Assembly: GCF_014647515.1 (NCBI RefSeq) | Contig: NZ_BMPI01000056.1 | Span: 407-40,709, forward strand | Length of the DNA: 40,303 bases | Origin: Dactylosporangium sucinum | GTDB lineage: Bacteria > Actinomycetota > Actinomycetes > Mycobacteriales > Micromonosporaceae | Direction: 5' to 3' | Shown: piece after piece, positions 16,234-23,912 of the stretch | How the letters are laid out: every line of letters begins with the position of its first letter | Position numbering within the stretch: position 1 is the first letter of the stretch | Position numbers and translations under genes: made by a program | Notes under the pieces: generated by a model | The model's input: only the letters and a program-made list of their open reading frames with translations | Database searches by the model: none | Told to the model about the DNA's origin: nothing

Positions 16234-17802
16234 ATGATCACTGTCGAGGAGTACCTGCTGTACACCGACCGCGCGTTCGACGGCATGACGCGCATCGTCG
16301 GCGAGCTCGGCGACGATCTCGCCAACCGCCGGCCGGCTTTGCCGGGGGCGAACACGCCGTACGGGCTGCTGACCCACTGCCTGGGCGTCGTCGAGTACTG
16401 GGCCGGGACGCTCGTCGCCGGACGGGCCGTCGAGCGCGACCGCGACGCCGAGTTCACCGCTGCCGGGCCGGTCGCGGGGCTGCTCGCGCGGGTCGCGGAG
16501 GTGCGCGGGCGGTTCGTCGCCGACGCGCGCGGGGCGGTGCCGGGCGACCCGCCGCGGGGCACGCCGGACCCGCGGTTCCTCGGCCCGGACGGGCTTCGCA
16601 CGCAGGGCGCGGTGCTGCAGCACGTCTACGAGGAGTTGTGCCAGCATCACGGGCAGATGGAGGTACTGCGTGATGCCCTCCTCGCCGAGCACCCGTCCCG
16701 CCCGCTCGGCGACGGTCACGGGGTCAAGTGGGGGTCGCTGCCGGCCGGCACGCTCGGCGCCTGGGTGGCCGACATGGATCTCGGCATCGCCTCGCCGATC
16801 AAGCGACGGCTCCTCGAGACGGTGCAGCGCGAGGACTTCGGCTACCCGTTCTGGGATGGGGTCGATCCGGTACTGCGGGAGTTCGCGAGCTGGACCGGCG
16901 CCCGCCACGGCTGGACGCCCGACCCGGCGCACTCGCGGGTGTTCACCGACCTGCTGCAGATCCTGCAGGTCGTGGTCGAGCACACCACGGCTCCCGGGGA
17001 CGGGGTGGCGATCCACGTGCCCGCGTACCCGCCGTTCCTGGCCAGCATCGCCCGCGCGGGCCGACGCATCGTGCCCATCCCGATGGTCCACAATGGACAG
17101 AGCTGGACGTTCGACACCGATGCGCTGGCGTCCCGCCTGGCCGGCTGCCGGCTGCTGGTCCTGGTCAACCCGCACAACCCGACCGGCCGCGTGTTCGACG
17201 CCGCCGAGCTGGAGGCGCTCGCCGCCGCGGCCGACGCGCACGATCTCGTGGTGCTGAGCGACGAGATCCACGCCGACCTGACGTACGCGCCGCACCGGCA
17301 CGTGCCGTTCGCGACGCTGGCTGCCGCCCGTACCATCACGGCCACCTCGGCGACGAAGGCCTTCAACATCGCCGGCCTGCGGCTCGCGGTGGCCCACGTC
17401 GGCCCGTCCGCCGTGCGCGCGTCGCTGGACGCGGCGCCGCTGGACGTGTTCGGCACCCCGAGCATCCTGAGCCGCGTCGCCACCGTCGCGGCGTGGCAGG
17501 AGTCATCCTCCTGGCTCGACGGCGTGCGATCGACGCTGGTCACCAACCGCGCGACGGTCGCGGCGTGGGCCGCGTCGGTAGGCGTACCGCTCACTCCGCC
17601 GGAGGCAACCTACCTGGCGTGGTTCCCGAGCCGGCGCCGGGCTTCGGAGCTGGAGCAGGTCGCGCGGGTCAAGCTGAGCGAGGGCGCCGAGTTCTCCGCC
17701 GGGACGGAGGTCGACACGGCGGGCTTCGTGCGCCTGAACTTCGCGACCACGCCCGAGATCCTGGAGGACGTCCTGGGCCGGCTGACGCCGTGGATGACCT
17801 GA
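16234..17802 (+). CDS. DinB-domain / MalY-type PLP C-S lyase fusion protein
   Basis: One 522-residue frame with two complete domains. Residues 1-152 are a DinB/DUF664 four-helix bundle with metal-ligand histidines H48 (LLTHCLGVVEYW) and H138/H139 (EELCQHHGQME); this superfamily includes mycothiol-dependent maleylpyruvate isomerase and mycothiol/bacillithiol S-transferases. Residues about 160-522 are a fold-type I PLP enzyme of the MalY/PatB cystathionine beta-lyase group: KWGSL and AWVADMDL at its start, NPHNPTG (Asn315), SDEIHAD (Asp343), SATKAFNIAGL (PLP Lys375) and FVRLNF (Arg500, carboxylate binding). Both domains have their normal ends, and there is no stop or convincing internal start between them. 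Taken together it may conjugate a compound to a thiol and cleave a cysteine conjugate. That pathway is inference. Confidence 0.87.
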   Translation: MITVEEYLLYTDRAFDGMTRIVGELGDDLANRRPALPGANTPYGLLTHCLGVVEYWAGTLVAGRAVERDRDAEFTAAGPVAGLLARVAEVRGRFVADARGAVPGDPPRGTPDPRFLGPDGLRTQGAVLQHVYEELCQHHGQMEVLRDALLAEHPSRPLGDGHGVKWGSLPAGTLGAWVADMDLGIASPIKRRLLETVQREDFGYPFWDGVDPVLREFASWTGARHGWTPDPAHSRVFTDLLQILQVVVEHTTAPGDGVAIHVPAYPPFLASIARAGRRIVPIPMVHNGQSWTFDTDALASRLAGCRLLVLVNPHNPTGRVFDAAELEALAAAADAHDLVVLSDEIHADLTYAPHRHVPFATLAAARTITATSATKAFNIAGLRLAVAHVGPSAVRASLDAAPLDVFGTPSILSRVATVAAWQESSSWLDGVRSTLVTNRATVAAWAASVGVPLTPPEATYLAWFPSRRRASELEQVARVKLSEGAEFSAGTEVDTAGFVRLNFATTPEILEDVLGRLTPWMT

Positions 17803-18063
17803 ACGCGCTCCGTCAGGCGAGCGCCGCGCGGCGCGGGGCCCGTGGCGCGTGCCGCGCCGATGACGTGCCGAGCACGTAGCCAGCCGCGCGCCGCGCGGGT
17901 GCCGTGGCAAGCGCCGCGGGCGAGGCAAGCGCCGGGCTGGTGGCGTGGGCGAGGGCCGGACGTGGCATGCCCGGCGCCACGCAGGTGCGGTGGCAAGCGC
18001 CGCGGCCGAGGCGAGCGCCGCGCGGGTGGCGTGGTGGTCGCGCGGCGCTCGTGTCTCGACCGG
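17803..18063. repeat. Intergenic region with 60-bp direct repeats
   Basis: Between the convergent fusion gene and the spo0M-like gene. Two copies of a ~60-bp unit lie at 17889-17948 and 17975-18034 (shared core GGTGGCAAGCGCCGCGG-like), with further partial copies of AGCGCCGCGCGG near 17820 and 18015. Open frames across it are Arg/Ala-rich and not protein-like. Probably non-coding. Confidence 0.6.
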
Positions 18064-19068
18064 TCAGAAGTCGAAGTCGCCGCCCTCGTCGTCGCCCTCG
18101 AAGACCTCCTCGAAGACCTCGCCGGCGACGATGCCGCCCACGACGCCGGCCGCACCGGCGGCCACGACGGCGCCCATGCCCACGCCCTGGCGACCGCGGC
18201 CATGGCCGTGGTGGCCGTGGTCGTATCCGCCGTGACCGTAGCCGCCGTGACCGTAGCCGCCCTGGCCGTGGCCGTAGTCGGCCGGCAGGTGGCTGTAGTA
18301 GCGGGACGTCGCCTCGCGGACCCAGCCGTCGACGACCGCGGCCCAGTCGGTGCCGGCCGCCTGGTCGTGGCGGATGCTGAAGCGGCTGTAGGCGTCGTGG
18401 CCCGAGCTGAACATGCCGCCGCGCTTGTCGAACTCGAGGACGACCTCGACGCCGTACGGATTGGCGACGAACGTCAGCTCGACCTCGTTGATCTTGCCGC
18501 CGTGCTGGGGCGGCGGCCAGAACTCGATCTCCTGGAAGATCGGCAGGTTCTGCTGGACGCCGTGCAGGTAGCCCTGCTCGACGTCGGCGTGCTTGAACCG
18601 GAAGCCGTTCGCGGCGAAGCCGTCCAGGACGCCCTGCTGCACGGGCAGCGGGGTGATCGCGACCGGGTCGACGTCGCCCTTGTCGCGGCCCTTGGCGACG
18701 ACCAGCTCGGTGCGCACGCCCATGACCATGCCGCGGAGATGCTGCCCGTAGACCTCGGTGATCGGCGCCTCCCACGGCACCGGCATCCGGAACGGGATCG
18801 ACTGCCGCTCGCCCGGCCCGACACGGAAGTGCTGCGCGGCGACCACGTGGCCCAGCTCGATGCCGCCGTGCCCCTCGTAGTCACCACCCTCGACCTCGAC
18901 GCGGGTCGCCAGCGACAGCACGACCTGCTCGATCATGAATTCGCTGTCGCCGCCGGTGATGTTGACATTGCCTTCGATGAAGCCGCCCGGCTGGACGGCG
19001 GTGGTGGAGAGCACGGTGTCGACGCTCGGACTGCCGACGCCGAACGCGGCCAGCATCTTCTTGAACAC
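18064..19068 (-). CDS. Spo0M (SpoOM) family protein with His/Gly-rich tail
   Basis: A 334-residue arrestin-like protein. Residues 1-240 match Spo0M (sporulation-control protein): MFKKMLAAFGVGSPSVDTVL, GGFIEGNVNITGGD, PFRMPVPWEAPIT, and ANPYGVEVVLEFDKRGG. After DWAAVVDGWVREATSRYY comes a run of GHGGY repeats and HGHHGHGRGRQG, followed by a Gly/Ala segment and an acidic end with many Asp/Glu and Phe. The His-rich part could bind metal. In Bacillus, Spo0M influences sporulation and cytoskeletal proteins; the role here is unknown. Start is GTG at 19068 with TAGTGT six bases upstream, so the message is probably leaderless. Confidence 0.88.
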   Translation of the reverse strand: MFKKMLAAFGVGSPSVDTVLSTTAVQPGGFIEGNVNITGGDSEFMIEQVVLSLATRVEVEGGDYEGHGGIELGHVVAAQHFRVGPGERQSIPFRMPVPWEAPITEVYGQHLRGMVMGVRTELVVAKGRDKGDVDPVAITPLPVQQGVLDGFAANGFRFKHADVEQGYLHGVQQNLPIFQEIEFWPPPQHGGKINEVELTFVANPYGVEVVLEFDKRGGMFSSGHDAYSRFSIRHDQAAGTDWAAVVDGWVREATSRYYSHLPADYGHGQGGYGHGGYGHGGYDHGHHGHGRGRQGVGMGAVVAAGAAGVVGGIVAGEVFEEVFEGDDEGGDFDF

Positions 19069-19089
19069 GCTACGACACTAGCACGTAGC
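19069..19089. promoter_or_regulatory. Palindrome over the spo0M-like promoter
   Basis: GCTACG-N9-CGTAGC spans the -10 element (TAGTGT on the minus strand, 19075-19080). The arms flank it evenly, which suits a repressor site. A second AT-rich -10-like string (TATACAGT on the minus strand) lies just upstream. Confidence 0.4.
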
Positions 19090-19109
19090 ACTGTATAGTT
19101 TGCGCCGCC

Positions 19110-19487
19110 TCACAGGTCGACCACCTCGCGGCCCAGCGGCCAGAACGCCACCGGCACCAGCTTGAAGTGCGCGATGCCGAACGGAATCCCGATCACCGTC
19201 AGGCACATGGTGATCCCGGCCGCGATGTGCGACAGCGCGAGCCACCAGCCGGCCAGGACGACCCAGAGGACGTTCGCCACCCCGGTCGCCACGCCCGCTC
19301 CCGGCTTGGCCTGCACGGTTCGCCCGAACGGCCACAGCGAGTACACCGCGATCCGCCAACTCGCCACGCCGAACGGAATGGTGACGACGAGGATGAAGCA
19401 GATGACCGCGGCGAGCGCGTACTCCAGGAAGAGGATCAGTCCGCCCCCGAAGATCACCCACAACACGTTGAGCACAAATCGCACCAT
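19110..19487 (-). CDS. YccF-domain inner membrane protein
   Basis: A 125-residue membrane protein made of two YccF repeats, each with the signature VxNVLWVxxxGW/G and TIPFG or GIPFG followed by PFGR or PLGR. About four hydrophobic segments are present. YccF proteins are widespread small membrane proteins of unknown function. It lies 41 bp upstream of the spo0M-like gene on the same strand. Confidence 0.88.
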   Translation of the reverse strand: MVRFVLNVLWVIFGGGLILFLEYALAAVICFILVVTIPFGVASWRIAVYSLWPFGRTVQAKPGAGVATGVANVLWVVLAGWWLALSHIAAGITMCLTVIGIPFGIAHFKLVPVAFWPLGREVVDL

Positions 19488-19584
19488 GCTTCGATGATCC
19501 CTGACGGGCGCAAGAACGCCGACCCCTAGACTTCCCGGATCTTGCTCCCTAAGGCACCGGGGTTCGGGACGCCGAGGAGCGAGG

Positions 19585-20046
19585 CTATGACGGCGGGAGC
19601 GTCAAGGTGCCGCTCATCCAGACCGAGGACTCCTCGGTGAAGCCGAGGCGGGCGTAGAACTTCCGGACCCGGGCGTTGTGCGCCTCGGTCTCCAGGAACA
19701 TCGCCGAGGCCCCGGCGGCGGCCGCCGCGCGCATCGCGTGGCGGAGCAGCGCCTCGCCGACGCCGTTGCCGCGGTCCCGCACGTAGATCTCGTCCAGCAG
19801 CGCCTCGCGGCCGCCCGACTCCAGGCTCCAGCCCCACGTGACGACCGCGTACCCGGCCAGCACCGAAGCGTCGGCGGAAGACGTGACCACCCAGACCTGG
19901 CCGTGCGTGTCGTCCCGCAGGAGCGGGGCCAGCGCGCGGACGATGCGGGGCTCGTCGTGGTCGTGGTGGTCGGTCTCGCAGAACTCGCGGGTCAGCGGGA
20001 GCAGGGAGGGGAGGTCGGATGGCTCGGCTCGGCGGACGGCAGGCAT
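19585..20046 (-). CDS. GNAT-family N-acetyltransferase
   Basis: A 153-residue single-domain acetyltransferase: VRRAEPSDLPSLLPL at the start, LDEIYVRDRGNGVGEALLRHAM as the acetyl-CoA binding motif A, and FLETEAHNARVRKFYARLGF as motif B with the usual Asn and Tyr. The substrate is unknown. The gap of 97 bp to the YccF gene shows no feature. Confidence 0.88.
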   Translation of the reverse strand: MPAVRRAEPSDLPSLLPLTREFCETDHHDHDEPRIVRALAPLLRDDTHGQVWVVTSSADASVLAGYAVVTWGWSLESGGREALLDEIYVRDRGNGVGEALLRHAMRAAAAAGASAMFLETEAHNARVRKFYARLGFTEESSVWMSGTLTLPPS

Positions 20047-20253
20047 GCCGCCCAGTATTGGTCACCGCGGGAACGGCCGGCGGACCGGCGTCGCGCGCCG
20101 TCGAGGGCTCGGCGCGGCGGGACCACAGACAGCGAGACCGCCGCCCCGGTGCAGACGGGACGGCGGTCCGAGGTGCCGCCAGGGAAGGGCGCGCAGCCGG
20201 AGAACGGAACGGGGTCAGCGAGGGCAGGGGGCCGGCCGGAGATGGGAACCGGG
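20047..20253. other. Intergenic region between a GNAT gene and a secreted hydrolase gene
   Basis: About 200 bp with G/A-rich short repeats (GGAACGGGG, GGGAACCGGG) and one copy of a 25-bp direct repeat whose second copy is the end of the hydrolase gene. No promoter or hairpin is obvious. Confidence 0.4.
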
Positions 20254-20271
20254 CTAGCGAGGGCAGGGGGC
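20208..20271. repeat. 25-bp direct repeat at the 3' end of the hydrolase gene
   Basis: Copies at 20208-20232 and 20247-20271 share AGCGAGGGCAGGGGGC and differ at about three positions. The second contains the last codons and stop of the hydrolase gene. A small tandem duplication of the gene end would explain it. Confidence 0.6.
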
Positions 20272-21651
20272 GCCGAAGTTGGCGCGGTCGGCGGAGGTGT
20301 ACGTGCAGCCGAACCGCGGGTCGGCGACCGCCCGCCGGTCGAGGACGGCGTCGCCCGCCGGGCGCTTGCCCGCGCGGACCCACGTCACCAGGTCGTCGAA
20401 GCCGCGGGACATCTCGTCGGCGGTGAACTCGCAGTGGCCGAGGGCCCGGACGGCGCGGGAGACGAACAGGCGGGAGCGGCCGTTGAGGGCGGCGCGCCGG
20501 GCGTACTCCTGCTCCATCGAGATCGGCACGAAGAGGTCGCCGATCGTGTGCAGCGACAGGACGGGGACCGGCGGGCGGCCGTCGACGCGGGGGACGCCCG
20601 ACAGGTCGCGGCTCGGACGGTCGGTGCGGTCGACGCGCAGGACGGACAGGTTGAGCCGCAGCTCGTCCCGGCTGAGCCACGGGTTGTCGTCGGCCTGGTA
20701 GAGGGTGAGGCGGTTGGACGTGACGTTGCCGGCGGCGATGCCGGCGGTGCCGCCGGAGAGGCCGGGGTAGAGGCCGAAGAGGAACGGCACGGTGTTGAGC
20801 GGCGGGATCGACGGCAGTGCGTTCCAGTAGGCGAAGGCCGCGTCGAAGCCCGGGCGCACGCCGCCGCTGCGCTGCTCGACCACGTCACCCCACAGCTGGC
20901 GGGCGGCGGTGCCGGGGGCGAGGGCGGGGAGCTCGGCGAGGACCTGCTGGCGGTACACCTCCTGGAAAGCGGGATCGACGGGCGCCGGCGGGAATGTGAT
21001 CTCGGTGCCGGTCAGGGCGGCGGCGGTCACGTTGGCGTCGAGGAAGTAGTCGAACAGCTCGGCGTCGCCCAGCACGCCGCACACGGGCATGGCGCCGACG
21101 AACGCCTTCGGATACTCCTCGATCGCCACGGCGGCGACGTGGCCGCCCATGGACGCGCCGGTCATGTACACCGACTTCGCCCGGGTGCCGGAGCGCCGGC
21201 CGAACAGGTCGATGAGGGCGTGGCTGTCGCGGACGCCCTGGCCGACGTCGTAGCCGTTGGTCTGGTAGCTCGACGCGCCCCAGGCGAACCCGCGGCTCAG
21301 GTAGTGGGCGCGCAGGGACGGGCTGTCGACGTAGACCGTGGTGCCCTGGCCGCGGAAGCCGTGCGCGTAGAGCACGAGCTCGCCGTTCCAGTTCGCGGGC
21401 TTCTCGATCCGGTAGGCGGCGCCGTCGAGGATGCCGGTCCAGGTCGTGGAGCCGGCGACGGGGGCGAACGGGGTGCCGTTGAGCTCACAGTCGGGGTCGG
21501 CGACCAGGTAGCCGGGCTGCGTGGTGCTCGCGACCGGCGGGTCACAGACCGGTGGATCGGCGCGCGCCGGGGACGCCGGCGCGACGAGAAGACCGAGCAG
21601 GACGGCGATAGCGGCCGCCGCCCTCCCGGTGGGTCGCGCAACGTTACGCAT
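20254..21651 (-). CDS. Secreted alpha/beta hydrolase
   Basis: A 465-residue exported hydrolase. Residues 1-31 are a signal peptide (RPTGRAAAAIAVLLGLLVAP..ARA|D). The fold shows LYAHGFRGQG (oxyanion region), GASMGGH with nucleophile Ser167, SLHTIGDLFVP as the likely acid loop and RALGHCEF with the catalytic His. Conserved cysteines at the two ends (VCDPP, FGCTYTS, GAPCPR) may form a disulfide. It resembles secreted actinobacterial esterases without a firm substrate. The ATG at 21651 starts the signal peptide and is preferred over one 15 bases upstream. Confidence 0.85.
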   Translation of the reverse strand: MRNVARPTGRAAAAIAVLLGLLVAPASPARADPPVCDPPVASTTQPGYLVADPDCELNGTPFAPVAGSTTWTGILDGAAYRIEKPANWNGELVLYAHGFRGQGTTVYVDSPSLRAHYLSRGFAWGASSYQTNGYDVGQGVRDSHALIDLFGRRSGTRAKSVYMTGASMGGHVAAVAIEEYPKAFVGAMPVCGVLGDAELFDYFLDANVTAAALTGTEITFPPAPVDPAFQEVYRQQVLAELPALAPGTAARQLWGDVVEQRSGGVRPGFDAAFAYWNALPSIPPLNTVPFLFGLYPGLSGGTAGIAAGNVTSNRLTLYQADDNPWLSRDELRLNLSVLRVDRTDRPSRDLSGVPRVDGRPPVPVLSLHTIGDLFVPISMEQEYARRAALNGRSRLFVSRAVRALGHCEFTADEMSRGFDDLVTWVRAGKRPAGDAVLDRRAVADPRFGCTYTSADRANFGAPCPR

Positions 21652-21724
21652 GGGCTCCACCTCCACCGTTCATGGAACGCCCGGCGCCGAAGCGATGTCA
21701 ATCGATTGCTGCACTCTTCGTGCC

Positions 21725-21733
21725 GAAAGTTTC
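21725..21733. promoter_or_regulatory. GAAAGTTTC box between divergent secreted-protein genes
   Basis: GAAAGTTTC with flanking CG resembles the CGAAASTTTCG boxes found before Streptomyces polysaccharide-hydrolase genes. It is short and unsupported by a second copy. Confidence 0.25.
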
Positions 21734-21832
21734 CGAAGCGATCGGTCAGGCAACGGACAGATCAATCCGGTAAACCGGGGTCGTGGGCGGCGCGTCGTAG
21801 CGGCATCCCTCCGGACGGAAAGGAGCCGTTCG

Positions 21833-22726
21833 ATGTTTCTCCGCCGAGTTCTGGCGGCGTGCGCCGGTCTCGCCCTCGCGCTCACGCCCGCCTCCGTCGC
21901 ACTCGCGGCGGATCTGCCCGCGCCCACCGGGACCGCGCCCGTCACCGGGCCGGCCTCGACGACCGGCCAGCCGACCCTCACGGGCGTGCGGACCGGCCGG
22001 CACGACGCGTACGACCGGACCGTGTTCGACTTCACCGGCGGGACGCCGGAGTACCGGGTCGAGTACGGGGTCCTGGAGCACCAGGGCATGGGCGGGCGCA
22101 TCCCGCTCAACGGCGCGGCGACGCTGCTCGTGGTGTTCAGTGGTACCGCGCCGCCGGCCATCCCGCTGACCACCGTCTACAACCCGGAGCTGCCCACCCT
22201 GCGCCAGATCAAGTCGGGTGGCTACTTCGAGGGGTACGCCAGCTTCGGGCTCGGCGTCCGGGACCGGCTCGGGTTCCGGGTCTTCACGCTGCACGCGCCC
22301 GACCGGGTGGTGGTCGACGTGGCGCATCCGCCGGCGCAGCCGTTCGGCAGCAACCCCGTCCGGTCGGCGGGCACGGCGCCGGACGCGCTCGCCAGCGGGG
22401 TGCGGTCGGGGGCGCATCCCGGGTACGACCGCGTGGTGTTCGACATGCTGGGCGGGCTGCGGCCGAGCGTCGACGTCCGCTACTCCGGGTCCGGTTCGGC
22501 CATCCGCGTCACGTTCACCGGGCAGGGTTCGCCGACGACGGCGCCGCATGCGTCGTTCAGCGGGCCCGCGCAGTACACCTTCAATCTCCCGGCATTGAAG
22601 AACCTCAAGTTCACCGTCGTCGGGGCCGGGATCATGACCGCCGACGTGGGTACCGCCGCGCGGCACGGGTTCCGGCTCATGGTGCTCGACAACCCCACCC
22701 GCGTCGTGGTGGACGTCGCGTACTGA
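21833..22726 (+). CDS. Secreted protein with two AMIN-like domains
   Basis: A 297-residue exported protein. Signal peptide at 1-25 (SVALA|AD). Two related beta-rich domains follow: one with TGVRTGRHDAYDRTVFDFTG (about 49-165) and one with SGVRSGAHPGYDRVVFDMLG (about 188-297). Each ends in a PDRVVVDVAH or PTRVVVDVAY strand. This is the actinobacterial AMIN-like domain, related to the AMIN domain that targets proteins to the cell envelope. AAAGGAG precedes the ATG. The function is unknown; cell-wall association is likely. Confidence 0.8.
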   Translation: MFLRRVLAACAGLALALTPASVALAADLPAPTGTAPVTGPASTTGQPTLTGVRTGRHDAYDRTVFDFTGGTPEYRVEYGVLEHQGMGGRIPLNGAATLLVVFSGTAPPAIPLTTVYNPELPTLRQIKSGGYFEGYASFGLGVRDRLGFRVFTLHAPDRVVVDVAHPPAQPFGSNPVRSAGTAPDALASGVRSGAHPGYDRVVFDMLGGLRPSVDVRYSGSGSAIRVTFTGQGSPTTAPHASFSGPAQYTFNLPALKNLKFTVVGAGIMTADVGTAARHGFRLMVLDNPTRVVVDVAY

Positions 22727-22751
22727 CGCTGTGAAGACGCAGGGGACTGTG

Positions 22752-22785
22752 CGGGCTTTCCCAGGCAACGTTCAGGAAGAGCCCG
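22752..22785 (+). terminator. Stem-loop after the AMIN-like gene
   Basis: CGGGCTTTCC (22752-22761) pairs with GGAAGAGCCCG (22775-22785), with one bulged G and a 13-nt loop. It ends just before the TACAGT that may start the riboswitch transcript. Confidence 0.5.
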
Positions 22786-22791
22786 TACAGT
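22786..22791 (+). promoter_or_regulatory. -10 element for the TerC leader RNA
   Basis: TACAGT sits 6 nt before the first base of the predicted riboswitch stem at 22797. I cannot point to a good -35 element. Confidence 0.35.
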
Positions 22792-22794
22792 GTG

Positions 22795-22905
22795 CGGTTG
22801 GGGGGAGTATCTCGCCAGGCCGTCCCGGTCAGTACGAGTCGCCGATGCGGCTCCCGGGCGGTCGCCCGCGGCACCGTGCGCGGGTGAGAGAGACCTCGAA
22901 CGGTT
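22795..22905 (+). ncRNA. yybP-ykoY (manganese) riboswitch
   Basis: The leader contains the hallmark 5' segment GGGGAGTA (22802-22809) and the matching 3' segment GAGAGACCT (22888-22896), which close the multi-helix junction of this class. The closing stem P1 pairs 22797-22804 with 22894-22901 (one mismatch, one G-T pair). Between them GTCAGTACGAG and stable GC helices form the arms. The gene downstream is terC, a standard target of Mn2+ yybP-ykoY riboswitches. An alternative hairpin described separately competes with P1. Confidence 0.78.
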
Positions 22906-22922
22906 CGTCACGTTCGAGGGAG
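22894..22922 (+). promoter_or_regulatory. Expression platform: hairpin that hides the terC ribosome site
   Basis: CCTCGAACG (22894-22902) and CGTTCGAGG (22911-22919) form a 9-bp stem with an 8-nt loop. The 5' arm is the 3' strand of riboswitch stem P1, and the 3' arm covers the Shine-Dalgarno GAGGGAG (22916-22922). The two folds exclude each other, so ligand binding should free the ribosome site: a translational ON switch. Confidence 0.7.
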
Positions 22923-22931
22923 CCCGTCTTC

Positions 22932-23912
22932 ATGGAATCCATCGCGTCGCCGCAGCTGTGGGTGATCACCGTCGCCGTGCTGTTGGGGCTGCTGGCGCTC
23001 GACTTCGTCATCACCCGGCGGCCGCACGACGTCCCGATGCGCGAGGCGGTCGCCTGGACCGTCTTCTACCTCGCGCTGCCCGCGGCGTTCGGCGTGTACG
23101 TCTGGCTGGCGCACGGCGGCACCCGTGGCGTCGAGTTCTTCACCGGCTACGTGGTGGAGAAGTCGCTGTCGGTCGACAACCTGTTCGTCTTCATGTTGCT
23201 GCTCGCCGCCTTCGCGGTGCCGCCGGCGCTCGCCCAGCGGGTGCTGCTGTACGGCATCGCCGGGGCGCTGGTGCTGCGGGCGATCTTCATCGCCGCCGGG
23301 GCCGCGATGCTGTCGGCCGGGACGTGGGCGTTCCTGCTGTTCGGCGCGATCCTCCTGGTGACCGCGGTGAAGGTGATGCGCGACGCGCTGCGCGGCGCCG
23401 ACCACCAGGTCGACATCGACAAGATGCGCGGGGTGCGCCTGCTGCGGCGGCTGATGCCGGTCACCGACGAGTATCACGGCGCGCGGCTCACCATCCGCGA
23501 GGCCGGCCGCCGGGCGCTGACCCCGATGGCGCTGGTCGTGGCGGCGGTGTTCCTGACCGACATCGTGTTCGCGGTCGACTCGGTGCCGGCCGTGTACGGC
23601 GTGACCGACGACCCCTACCTGGTGTTCACGACGAACGCGTTCGCGCTGCTCGGCCTGCGGGCGCTGTACTTCGTGCTGCGCAACGCGCTGGCCCGGCTGA
23701 AGCACCTCAACCACGGCCTGGCGATCATCCTCGGGTTCATCGGCCTCAAGCTGATCCTGCACTGGGCGCACACCGTGTGGTCGTGGGTGCCGGACGTGCC
23801 GACCCCGCTGTCGCTGGCGGTCATCATCGTGACGCTCGCGGTCGTGACGGTCACCAGCCTGCGGGCCACGGCGCGAACCGAGCGGCAGGGCGTCACCGCT
23901 TCCGCGCCGTGA
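22932..23912 (+). CDS. TerC/Alx-family membrane protein, probable Mn2+ exporter
   Basis: A 326-residue protein with about nine membrane segments and the two TerC signatures EKSLSVDNLFVF and TDIVFAVDSVPAV; the acidic residues in them are thought to coordinate the metal. It matches the longer Alx-type proteins. Members export Mn2+ or supply it to secreted enzymes. GAGGGAG lies 9 nt before the ATG and is covered by the riboswitch hairpin. The 3' end overlaps the convergent kinase gene by 20 bp. Confidence 0.92.
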   Translation: MESIASPQLWVITVAVLLGLLALDFVITRRPHDVPMREAVAWTVFYLALPAAFGVYVWLAHGGTRGVEFFTGYVVEKSLSVDNLFVFMLLLAAFAVPPALAQRVLLYGIAGALVLRAIFIAAGAAMLSAGTWAFLLFGAILLVTAVKVMRDALRGADHQVDIDKMRGVRLLRRLMPVTDEYHGARLTIREAGRRALTPMALVVAAVFLTDIVFAVDSVPAVYGVTDDPYLVFTTNAFALLGLRALYFVLRNALARLKHLNHGLAIILGFIGLKLILHWAHTVWSWVPDVPTPLSLAVIIVTLAVVTVTSLRATARTERQGVTASAP

